Source of the DNA: Bacteroidales bacterium
Lineage (GTDB): Bacteria > Bacteroidota > Bacteroidia > Bacteroidales > WCHB1-69
Assembly: GCA_023229985.1 (NCBI GenBank)
Contig: JALNYF010000031.1
Span: 1 to 25,509, forward strand
Direction of reading: 5' to 3'
DNA length: 25,509 nucleotides
Within the stretch, counting starts at the first letter, position 1. Every line of letters starts with the position of its first letter. The notes under the pieces are model-generated. The model saw only the letters and a program-made list of their open reading frames with translations. It did no database searches and had not been told where the DNA came from. The position numbers and the translations under genes were made by a program. This document shows, one piece after another, positions 16,404-22,583 of this stretch.

Positions 16404-16611
16404 CATAACTTTTTTCAACCCACGATTGTTGGTAATAAAATTATTGTTATTCTTCTATAAATTATTGTCTAATAATAATTTATGAAATAAATTAATTGTA
16501 TGGATTTTTCTCTTGAGCGGGCAACAATTTTAGTTTTTATCCGTCATGATAAATAATTGGTCCGTAACGGATGTTTTTTGTAACATTATTGTAAATTTTT
16601 CGTAATATGCA
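16404..16611. other. AT-rich intergenic stretch
   Basis: This is part of the 315-nt gap (16379-16693) between tgt and the envelope operon. No protein-like frame is seen. The only small structures are the palindrome TCCGTAACGGA (16561-16571) and long A/T runs. A plus-strand promoter for the downstream hairpin and terminator would have to lie here; none with a good consensus was found. Confidence 0.4.
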
Positions 16612-16696
16612 ATGAACAACAAAAGGAAAAATCCTTTTACGTATCATTTAAGGTTAATGGTTATCAACGGCGGTGAGGATCGCCGTTGATTTTTTA
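16612..16696 (+). ncRNA. Candidate small RNA ending in an orphan terminator
   Basis: Two consecutive plus-strand hairpins stand with no plus-strand gene upstream. The first is AAAAGGA (16621-16627) with TCCTTTT (16632-16638). The second is the strong terminator at 16663-16696. The whole would make a short structured transcript. A 25-codon frame (16612-16689) also runs through it, so a leader peptide is a weaker alternative. No promoter of good quality was recognised, which is the main reason for low confidence. Confidence 0.3.
16663..16696 (+). terminator. Rho-independent terminator on the plus strand
   Basis: A perfect 10-bp stem ATCAACGGCG (16663-16672) with CGCCGTTGAT (16681-16690), loop GTGAGGAT, then a run of six T counting the last stem base. 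The T run exists only on the plus strand, so it does not serve tgt, which reads in from the other side and ends at 16694, within its foot. Confidence 0.75.
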
Positions 16697-17827
16697 TATC
16701 CTTTGACTAAGAACGGGAACCATTTGATTTTTCCATGAGGTAAAAGTGCCTTCTTCAATTTTTTGGCGGGCTGTTTTTACCAAATCCAAGTAGAAGTGTA
16801 GGTTATGAATGGAGCCAATCATAGGACCGAGAATTTCGTTGGAAACATATAAATGGCGCAAATAGGCTTTTGTGTATATGTTATCGGCGGGCAGGTCGCT
16901 GTTCGCATCAATGGGGGAGAAGTCGAATTTCCATTTTTCGTTTTTCATGTTCAAGATACCGTCCCAAGTGAAAATCATTCCGTTTCGTCCGTTGCGTGTG
17001 GGCATGACGCAATCAAACATATCAATGCCCATGGCGATGTCTTCCAAAATATTGGCAGGTGTCCCCACACCCATCAGATAACGGGGCTTGTCTTTGGGAA
17101 GAATTTGACAGCAAATTTCTGTCATTTCGTACATTAATTCTGTCGGCTCACCCACTGAAACGCCACCGATGGCATTTCCTTCCCGTTCCATTGAGGCAAT
17201 AAATTCTGCCGATTGTACGCGTAGCTCCTTATAAACACTGCCTTGCACAATGGGAAACAGCGTTTGTGAGTAACCATATTTCGGTTCCGTTTCATCAAAA
17301 TGCTTGCAGCAACGTTCAAGCCATTTATGCGTGATATTCATAGAGTTACGAGCATACTCATAGTCACAAGGGTAGGGGGGACACTCATCAAATGCCATCA
17401 TGATATCGGCTCCGATGGTGCGTTCAATATCCATCACCTTTTCCGGGCTGAACAAGTGCCGCGAACCATCAATGTGCGACTGAAACCAAACTCCTTCTTC
17501 CGGTTTTATTTTGCGCCGATGACTAAGTGAAAATACCTGAAACCCGCCACTGTCAGTCAATATCGGACGATCCCAGCCGTTAAAACGGTGTAACCCGCCC
17601 GCTGCTTCCAATACCTCCAAACCCGGACGCAAATACAAATGATAGGTATTCCCTAATATGATTTGTGCTTTTACATCTTCTTTTAAATCATTCATGTGTA
17701 ATGCTTTAACCGCTCCTACCGTGCCCACCGGCATGAAAATTGGAGTCTGTATCTCCCCATGTGCCGTGGTGATGGTTCCTCTACGTGCATTACTCTTTTC
17801 GTCTTTTTTGGTAATTATAAACTGCAT
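16694..17827 (-). CDS. tgt: Queuine tRNA-ribosyltransferase (tRNA-guanine transglycosylase)
   Basis: A 377-aa enzyme from ATG 17827; bacterial Tgt is about 375 aa. It exchanges guanine 34 for preQ1 in tRNAs with GUN anticodons. The general base D92 is in TDSGGFQVF and the nucleophile D272 in FDCVMPTRNGRNG; the VQGSVYKELR and GGVSVGEP segments are also present. The frame extends to a TTG at 17848, but that overlaps the -7 box, so the ATG is preferred. The CxCxxC that normally binds zinc before the 'AYLRHL' helix is missing: residues 304-320 contain no cysteine, although H341 of IHNL is kept. This may be a trait of Bacteroidetes enzymes; I recall but could not verify it. It is divergent from the glycosyltransferase-like gene. 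Confidence 0.96.
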   Translation of the reverse strand: MQFIITKKDEKSNARRGTITTAHGEIQTPIFMPVGTVGAVKALHMNDLKEDVKAQIILGNTYHLYLRPGLEVLEAAGGLHRFNGWDRPILTDSGGFQVFSLSHRRKIKPEEGVWFQSHIDGSRHLFSPEKVMDIERTIGADIMMAFDECPPYPCDYEYARNSMNITHKWLERCCKHFDETEPKYGYSQTLFPIVQGSVYKELRVQSAEFIASMEREGNAIGGVSVGEPTELMYEMTEICCQILPKDKPRYLMGVGTPANILEDIAMGIDMFDCVMPTRNGRNGMIFTWDGILNMKNEKWKFDFSPIDANSDLPADNIYTKAYLRHLYVSNEILGPMIGSIHNLHFYLDLVKTARQKIEEGTFTSWKNQMVPVLSQRI

Positions 17828-17844
17828 TTTGTTAGTAATTTTCG

Positions 17845-17853
17845 GCAAAAATA
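17845..17853 (-). promoter_or_regulatory. Putative -7 element of tgt
   Basis: The minus strand reads TATTTTTGC, ending 17 nt before the ATG at 17827. The alternative TTG start at 17848 is inside this box, which is a reason to reject it. No -33 TTG at the usual distance. Confidence 0.5.
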
Positions 17854-17877
17854 ACTCTTTTATTTGAATCTTTGAAA

Positions 17878-17886
17878 TAACTTTGC
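17878..17886 (+). promoter_or_regulatory. Putative -7 element of the GT2/sigma/radical SAM cluster
   Basis: TAACTTTGC, a full match to TAnnTTTGC, 21 nt before the ATG at 17908. It lies back to back with the tgt box at 17845-17853. No TTG is at 19 nt; one lies 12 nt upstream. Confidence 0.5.
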
Positions 17887-17907
17887 CAACTAAATTCTAA
17901 CAATAGT

Positions 17908-19083
17908 ATGTTGTTTATTATTCCTGTCAATTTGCCTAATCTTTTCCTGATTTTATTATGCGTAATAGTCGTTTTATTACTTATATATTATTTGCTCATT
18001 TTAGGTCGGTATGCTTTTCGCAAAACTTCTAAAACAGAGGGCGTTTCGCAAAGTGCATTTCCCCCTATCTCGGTTGTGGTTACTTCCCGCGATGAATCCC
18101 ATCTAATCATTCATTCCTTACCCTCTTTACTAACGCAAGATTATCCCAATTATGAAGTCGTAGTCGTTAATGATAATTCCAGAGACGAAACCGAACAGCT
18201 GATTCGGGAGTTTTCTTTCAAATATCCGCACTTGCATTATGTGCACCTCTCTGATTCCGTGAGCAATATTTCCGGCAAAAAATTTCCTCTCTCCATCGGA
18301 ATTAAATCAGCCAAAAACGAATGCATTGTGCTGACCACCGTCTCCAGCAAACCGGTCAGCCCCTTTTGGTTGCAACACATGGCACAAAGATTTGTGAAAA
18401 AAACAAATGTCGTTGTCGCCTTTTCCGGCTATGAAAAATCAAAAGGCGCAGGCAATTCTTTGCTACATTACGACAACTTCGTTTCTTACCTGAACGCCTT
18501 TGCCTATACCTTGGCAAAAATGCCCGTCTTGGCAAATGGCAGCAACTTGGCTTATACCAAATCATTCTTCTTCAACAACTCGGCTACCTTCTTCGCACAC
18601 GCCAATCTCCCTTTTGGCGAAGATGATGTGTTTATTAATAAAGTATCAAATCAGGTCTCTTGTGAAGTACAAGATCACCCCGATTCCTTCATCCTCCGGC
18701 GTAAACCAAACCTCGCCCGCTGGCTGTCACAAAAAAAATGGGCATGCATCTCCCGCCAATACTATAAATCTTTCCCTCGCTTTTTACTCAAATTCTATAA
18801 CTTCCTCTCCCTCCTCTTTTATGTCGTTCTGGGATTCGCTGCCTTTTATGTTATTCGTGACTTCGTTGCCCTCCACTCCGTTCACCATATCTTCATGCTC
18901 TCAACATTGGGCGGACTGTTTTTAATTAAAGAAACACTACAATATGTCGTTCTGGGAAAAGCCGCAGTAAAACTTCAAGAAAAACAACTCATCCCCGGCA
19001 TCCTCCTCTATGATATTCTTTTCTCATTATTAAATCCGCTGATTTATTTGTCATCAAAATTTGTAAGACGAAAATGGAGATAA
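17908..19083 (+). CDS. Membrane-anchored family 2 glycosyltransferase-like protein lacking the DxD motif
   Basis: A 391-aa inner-membrane protein. A transmembrane segment at about 12-32 precedes a GT-A domain with ISVVVTSRDE (54-63) and VVNDNSRDET (87-95, D89 being the nucleotide-contact Asp). GKKFPLSIGIKSAKNE follows (123-138), and FGEDDVFIN (236-244) occupies the acceptor-site position. RWLSQKKW (271-278) corresponds to the (Q/R)xxRW helix, and C-terminal membrane segments lie at about 300-345 and 363-382. In the family as I know it, the strand after IK.AKNE reads 'LLTDADCxP'. Here it reads VLTTVSSKP (141-149), so both acidic metal ligands are absent. The sigma-factor gene overlaps its end by 10 nt. 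It may be inactive, altered in substrate, or regulatory. Confidence 0.85.
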   Translation: MLFIIPVNLPNLFLILLCVIVVLLLIYYLLILGRYAFRKTSKTEGVSQSAFPPISVVVTSRDESHLIIHSLPSLLTQDYPNYEVVVVNDNSRDETEQLIREFSFKYPHLHYVHLSDSVSNISGKKFPLSIGIKSAKNECIVLTTVSSKPVSPFWLQHMAQRFVKKTNVVVAFSGYEKSKGAGNSLLHYDNFVSYLNAFAYTLAKMPVLANGSNLAYTKSFFFNNSATFFAHANLPFGEDDVFINKVSNQVSCEVQDHPDSFILRRKPNLARWLSQKKWACISRQYYKSFPRFLLKFYNFLSLLFYVVLGFAAFYVIRDFVALHSVHHIFMLSTLGGLFLIKETLQYVVLGKAAVKLQEKQLIPGILLYDILFSLLNPLIYLSSKFVRRKWR

Positions 19084-19685
19084 ACAAAACCCTTTTTACT
19101 ACGGAAAAAGCCAAAAGAGATGCTCTCTTGATTAAAGATGCTTTAGAAAATGGAAACCAACGCGCTTATTCCGAATTGCTGAGGTACTACCGTGACCCTC
19201 TCTATTTTACTCTTCTTAAAATGATGAAAAACCCAAGCGACGCCGAAGACCTCACTATCGAAGCCTTCGGAAAAGCCTTCAAAAATCTGGAAAAATACTC
19301 CCCCGACTTCGCCTTCTCAACGTGGCTGTTCAGAATTGCCGTCAATAACTGTATCGACTACATGCGCCGAAAAAATAATTCTCCACAATGCGTGGACGAG
19401 GATTTTGTGGTCTTTGAAAATAATTGCGATAAACGCGATATTTACGCACAATTCTCCCAAGAAGACCATTATATGGAAAAAGAACGCGTCAGAATGATGC
19501 ACCTTGCCGTCAATCAACTGAGACCAAAATATAAAACCCTGATAGAACTTCGCTATTTTCAGGAACTATCCTACGAAGAAATCTCCAAAGAACTGAATAT
19601 CAGCATGAATAATGTTAAAATCCAACTCTTTCGCGCGAAATATATGCTCTCTACCATTATGGAAAAGGTAAAATACGCAATATGA
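19074..19685 (+). CDS. ECF-type RNA polymerase sigma factor
   Basis: A 203-aa sigma-70 family protein. Region 2 (about 31-100) includes DAEDLTIEAFGKAFKNLEKY and FSTWLFRIAVNNCIDYMRRK, the -10 recognition helix and core-binding face. Region 4 (about 145-195) holds ELRYFQELSYEEISKELNIS and the recognition helix VKIQLFRAKYML. There is no region 1.1 or 3, so it is of ECF type. It overlaps the upstream gene by 10 nt and the downstream radical SAM gene by 4 nt (ATGA), so the three are co-translated. No anti-sigma factor lies beside it, so its control is not evident from the window. Confidence 0.93.
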   Translation: MEINKTLFTTEKAKRDALLIKDALENGNQRAYSELLRYYRDPLYFTLLKMMKNPSDAEDLTIEAFGKAFKNLEKYSPDFAFSTWLFRIAVNNCIDYMRRKNNSPQCVDEDFVVFENNCDKRDIYAQFSQEDHYMEKERVRMMHLAVNQLRPKYKTLIELRYFQELSYEEISKELNISMNNVKIQLFRAKYMLSTIMEKVKYAI

Positions 19686-20632
19686 TTTATGCTTGGGGAG
19701 ACCAACGTAGGTTCAACTCTTACAAAAATTTCCTGTACCGACAATTTGGAACCCGCGTCCAAAAACTAACCATTGATGCCGGCTTCTCTTGCCCCAACCG
19801 CGATGGAACCATCGCCACCGGCGGCTGCACCTACTGCCTCAACGCCGCCTTCAACCCTTCCTATTGCTCCCCCAATAAATCCATCTCCCAACAAATTGAA
19901 GAAGGAATCTCCTTCCACCAAAACCGCTATCGCCGCGCCGGCGCATATTTAGCCTACTTTCAGGCATTTACAAATACTTATGCCCCCCTCCAACAACTAA
20001 AAGATATCTATCAATCCGCTCTCCAAAACCCTCATATTGTGGGCATTATCGTCGGTACTCGCCCCGATTGTATGGACGAACAAAAATTAGACTTCTTCGC
20101 TGAACTTAAATCCAAAATCTTCGTCTCTATCGAATACGGGATTGAATCCTGCCACGACGAAACACTCTCCCATATCAATCGCGGTCATAATTTCCAACAA
20201 GCCGTCAATACCATTCAACTTACCGCACAAAGAAATATTCATACTGCTGCCCATTTTATCTACGGACTACCCAATGAAACCCCACAACTCTGGCTGGACG
20301 ACATCCAAATGATTAACCAACTCCCCATCAACGGCATCAAATTCCATCAATTGCAAATCATCAAAGGCGTGGCTATGGAAACAGAATACTATAATTATCC
20401 CGAGAGATTCTACCACTTCTCCCAAGATTCATACATCGATTTTATTGTCAAAATTACCGAAACCCTGAACCCTCAATTCGTCATTGAACGCTTCGCCGGC
20501 GAAGTCCCTCCACGGTTCTTATCTGTAAATAATTGGGGTTTAGAAAGATACGACGTTGTACTCCAAAAAATAGAACGTAAACTGGCACAACTCGATACTT
20601 GGCAGGGAAAATTAGTCGCAAATGGTTCATAA
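19682..20632 (+). CDS. TIGR01212-family radical SAM protein (YhcC/YtqA-like)
   Basis: A 316-aa protein. The family iron-sulfur motif is C37-PNRDGTIATGG-C49-TY-C52, that is C-x11-C-x2-C rather than the common CxxxCxxC. Radical SAM features follow: YLAYFQAFTNTYAP, GIIVGTRPDC, a glutamate-containing strand FVSIEYGIES and the HFIYGLPNET segment near the barrel end. Length is normal for the family, whose reaction is not settled; a link to tRNA or protein modification has been suggested. Its ATG overlaps the sigma factor stop (ATGA). Confidence 0.93.
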   Translation: MIYAWGDQRRFNSYKNFLYRQFGTRVQKLTIDAGFSCPNRDGTIATGGCTYCLNAAFNPSYCSPNKSISQQIEEGISFHQNRYRRAGAYLAYFQAFTNTYAPLQQLKDIYQSALQNPHIVGIIVGTRPDCMDEQKLDFFAELKSKIFVSIEYGIESCHDETLSHINRGHNFQQAVNTIQLTAQRNIHTAAHFIYGLPNETPQLWLDDIQMINQLPINGIKFHQLQIIKGVAMETEYYNYPERFYHFSQDSYIDFIVKITETLNPQFVIERFAGEVPPRFLSVNNWGLERYDVVLQKIERKLAQLDTWQGKLVANGS

Positions 20633-20670
20633 TTTTTTTTATACATCATCTATTCATATTAAAAATGATG

Positions 20671-20679
20671 TATTTTTGC
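20671..20679 (+). promoter_or_regulatory. Putative -7 element of the lipoprotein/DUF5606 pair, with overlapping inverted repeat
   Basis: TATTTTTGC matches TAnnTTTGC and lies 41 nt before the ATG at 20721. A perfect 9-bp inverted repeat, ATACATCAT (20641-20649) and ATGATGTAT (20665-20673), ends inside this box, so a regulator bound there could block the promoter. No -33 TTG at 19 nt. Confidence 0.5.
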
Positions 20680-20720
20680 ACCCATTTTCGAAAAATAATC
20701 ATAACAGAAATCTTGGTGAA

Positions 20721-21581
20721 ATGAAATTTAATGGTACTATTATCGGCTTACTCCTTATTTCATTGCTTCTTGCCTGCAATCCCAAGCAAAAAGAAACCAT
20801 TACCATTATTCCTGAATCTCAAAAAAATCACCTCCAATTGGAAGGAGTCTTCGGCCAAGTCAAAACGATCACTATCAAAAAATACTACGCCCTCGACCCC
20901 AACGGCGAAGTGGTCAACGATAGCGCACTATTCGTCTGTTCCGTCAAACATTATGACTCAAACGGACACCTCAACAAAGTCGTCATCATGAACCACGATA
21001 AAGACACCATGTCAGTCCGATTTATCTCTTATAATGCTCAATCAAAGATAATTAAAGATGAACTGTTCGACAGCACAGGCAACAAAATCGAATATACCAT
21101 CTATCATAATGACTCCCGCGGCTTTCGCACCAAAGAAGAACATTTCGTCCGCGATTCCCTCATGCAAACACTCATCTACAAAAATGACGGCTTCGGAAAC
21201 GTTCTCGAAATTACCGATGTCAGACCACTTTTTACCGTGAAAAAGAAATTTGAAAACAACGAAGTCGGCTTGCCCATCCGCATCGACGAATTTGACCCCG
21301 AAGGCACCCTGTTTAAATTTATTACCGTGGAATACGACAATTATGGAGATGCTGTCAACCGAAAAGTATTTCGCAAAGATGGAAAATTATTGGAATATAC
21401 TTATACTCAATATAATACAGATAGAACTTTGTCCAAGGAAATTTACGAAAATATGAACTTTCAAGTGCAGGATATCGGCATCTACCAAAATTATGACGCA
21501 CACAAAAATTGGACCAAAGAAATCCGCAAAATTAGCGGTCGCGCGCAATTTATCATAGAACGAACCATAGAATACTATTAA
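20721..21581 (+). CDS. Putative lipoprotein with YD/RHS-like repeats
   Basis: A 286-aa protein from ATG 20721. The frame is open from 20622, but only this start gives a lipoprotein signal peptide, MKFNGTIIGLLLISLLLAC, with the lipobox cysteine at C19. The mature part consists of repeated beta-hairpin units such as VKHYDSNGHLNKVVIMN, YHNDSRGFRTKEEHFV, YKNDGFGNVLEIT, VEYDNYGDAVNRKVF and TQYNTDRTLSKEIY. These resemble the YD/RHS-like units found in many Bacteroidetes lipoproteins and MORN-like proteins. It is likely anchored in the outer membrane, with function unknown. It begins 88 nt after the radical SAM gene and has its own promoter box. The coding strand is rich in C and poor in G, as in the genes before it. 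Confidence 0.85.
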   Translation: MKFNGTIIGLLLISLLLACNPKQKETITIIPESQKNHLQLEGVFGQVKTITIKKYYALDPNGEVVNDSALFVCSVKHYDSNGHLNKVVIMNHDKDTMSVRFISYNAQSKIIKDELFDSTGNKIEYTIYHNDSRGFRTKEEHFVRDSLMQTLIYKNDGFGNVLEITDVRPLFTVKKKFENNEVGLPIRIDEFDPEGTLFKFITVEYDNYGDAVNRKVFRKDGKLLEYTYTQYNTDRTLSKEIYENMNFQVQDIGIYQNYDAHKNWTKEIRKISGRAQFIIERTIEYY

Positions 21582-21597
21582 TTAATCAAAAACGAAA

Positions 21598-22044
21598 ATG
21601 GATTTAAGTAAGATTTTATCAATTACAGGAAAAGGCGGACTCTTTAAGTTGATTTCCCAAGGGAAAAACAACTTCATCGTTGAATCGCTCTTAGATGGAA
21701 AACGACAACCCGCTTTCTCTCACGATGGAGTGGCTAATTTAGAAAATATCTCAATTTTTACTGCCGATGAAGACGTGCCACTTCACACCGTTTTTCAAGC
21801 AATTTTTAAAAAGGAAAATGGTGCCAAAGTAACCATTAATCTGAACGATAATAACCAATTAAAGAATTATTTCGCCGAAGTTTTGCCTAATTATGACCGC
21901 GAAAGAGTGTATGTCTCCAACATCAAAAAAATAATGGTATGGTATAACTTGCTGATAGACCATAATTTGGTAGATTTGGAAGAACCTGCCGAAAAAGAAT
22001 CCGACAACGCCACCGAACCCGCAGAAACTACCCCCGAAGCCTAA
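21598..22044 (+). CDS. DUF5606-family protein
   Basis: A 148-aa cytoplasmic protein with no signal or membrane segment. The opening LSITGKGGLFKLISQGKNNF then IVESLLDGKRQPAF matches the start of the DUF5606 family conserved in Bacteroidetes. The middle (ADEDVPLHTVFQAIFKKENG) and the YFAEVLPNYDRERVYVSNIK segment are also as expected. The last 25 residues are acidic and low in complexity (EEPAEKESDNATEPAETTPE). It starts 16 nt after the lipoprotein and is followed by a terminator 40 nt downstream. No biochemical role is known to me. Confidence 0.92.
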   Translation: MDLSKILSITGKGGLFKLISQGKNNFIVESLLDGKRQPAFSHDGVANLENISIFTADEDVPLHTVFQAIFKKENGAKVTINLNDNNQLKNYFAEVLPNYDRERVYVSNIKKIMVWYNLLIDHNLVDLEEPAEKESDNATEPAETTPEA

Positions 22045-22084
22045 CGATCTTTTTAAGATACTTATCATACATTAACCTTGAATG

Positions 22085-22134
22085 ATGGTACAATAGGTTG
22101 AATATCAATTTATTGTGCCATTTTTCTTTTTTTT
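22085..22134 (+). terminator. Rho-independent terminator after the DUF5606 gene
   Basis: An 11-bp stem, ATGGTACAATA (22085-22095) with TATTGTGCCAT (22111-22121), has one T-G wobble and a nested TTGA/TCAA pairing in the loop. It is followed by a T-rich tract interrupted by one C (22122-22134). It closes the lipoprotein/DUF5606 unit. Confidence 0.8.
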
Positions 22135-22140
22135 GTTTGG

Positions 22141-22312
22141 GCGGCTCGGCTTCGCAATCCCCCGCCGTTTTTTCCCCTCCTGATTGCTTGCCGCCGGGCT
22201 GTCCGCTCATACTCCTCGCAGGCAACAACTCCTCTTTTCGTACCCGCCCATTCCGACGGTTGCCTGCTGCGGGGTATCCGCTTCCATCCCTGCCGCCATG
22301 CCAATGGCATTT
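22141..22312. repeat. GC-rich intergenic element, probably an interspersed repeat
   Basis: About 170 nt far richer in GC than its AT-rich surroundings, with no convincing protein frame. On the minus strand it contains two related blocks 75 nt apart, AGCGGATACCCCG (22270-22282) and AGCGGACAGCCCG (22195-22207). A 9-bp perfect inverted repeat, GCAGGCAAC (22218-22226) and GTTGCCTGC (22259-22267), is also present. From memory, blocks of the form 'GGGATgGAAGCGGATA ... AGCGGACAGCCCGGC' recur between genes in many Bacteroidetes genomes. That recollection has not been checked. Confidence 0.5.
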
Positions 22313-22583
22313 TATGAACATTATTCGAAAAAAAATTTCTGCAATGCGCGCTATTTCGCAATTAATCCTATATTTGCCGCCTGTTTGTGATAAGCAATAG
22401 TGTTGATAAGTCGTGATGAAGATATTGATTATTAACAAATTGCGTTTTTTGGGTTGCTTTTTCGTGATGTTGGTATGGTAGCGGAAAAAAGCAAAAGTTC
22501 CTTTTGGTACCAAAAAAACGCTCCAATTTCCCCAAAATTTGTATTTATTCTGAAATTAAATGATAAACTTATTGTCGCTTTTT
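22313..22583 (+). other. AT-rich leader upstream of the glycine-rich surface protein
   Basis: No gene is seen. A TAnnTTTGC match (TATATTTGC) stands at 22369-22377, about 207 nt before the ATG, and could be the promoter with a long leader. A perfect 14-bp palindrome TTTTGGTACCAAAA lies at 22502-22515. No ribosomal binding site of Shine-Dalgarno type is visible before the start, as is usual in Bacteroidetes. Confidence 0.4.
22369..22377 (+). promoter_or_regulatory. Putative -7 element upstream of the glycine-rich protein gene
   Basis: TATATTTGC fits TAnnTTTGC. No TTG is found 19 nt upstream. Distance to the start codon is 206 nt, so the assignment to that gene is uncertain. Confidence 0.35.

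Noticed and set aside
16612..16689. 25-codon small protein gene across the terminator
   Set aside because: The codons coincide with the hairpin arms, and no promoter or conserved sequence supports translation; it is kept only as an alternative for the RNA candidate.
20622..20720. 33-residue extension of the lipoprotein
   Set aside because: It would bury the lipoprotein signal peptide and overlaps the promoter region.
22116..22310. TGCCAT and ATGGCA as terminal inverted repeats of a mini-transposon around the GC-rich island
   Set aside because: The left copy is part of the terminator stem after the DUF5606 gene; six bases with no target duplication is not evidence of a mobile element.
22380..22440. 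Possible replication origin: DnaA-box-like TGTTGATAA and TTATTAACA in an AT-rich stretch, near a change in G/C skew
   Set aside because: The boxes are imperfect and few, no origin genes are near, and the skew change is explained by C-rich coding in 18-21.6 kb and the glycine codons after 22.7 kb.
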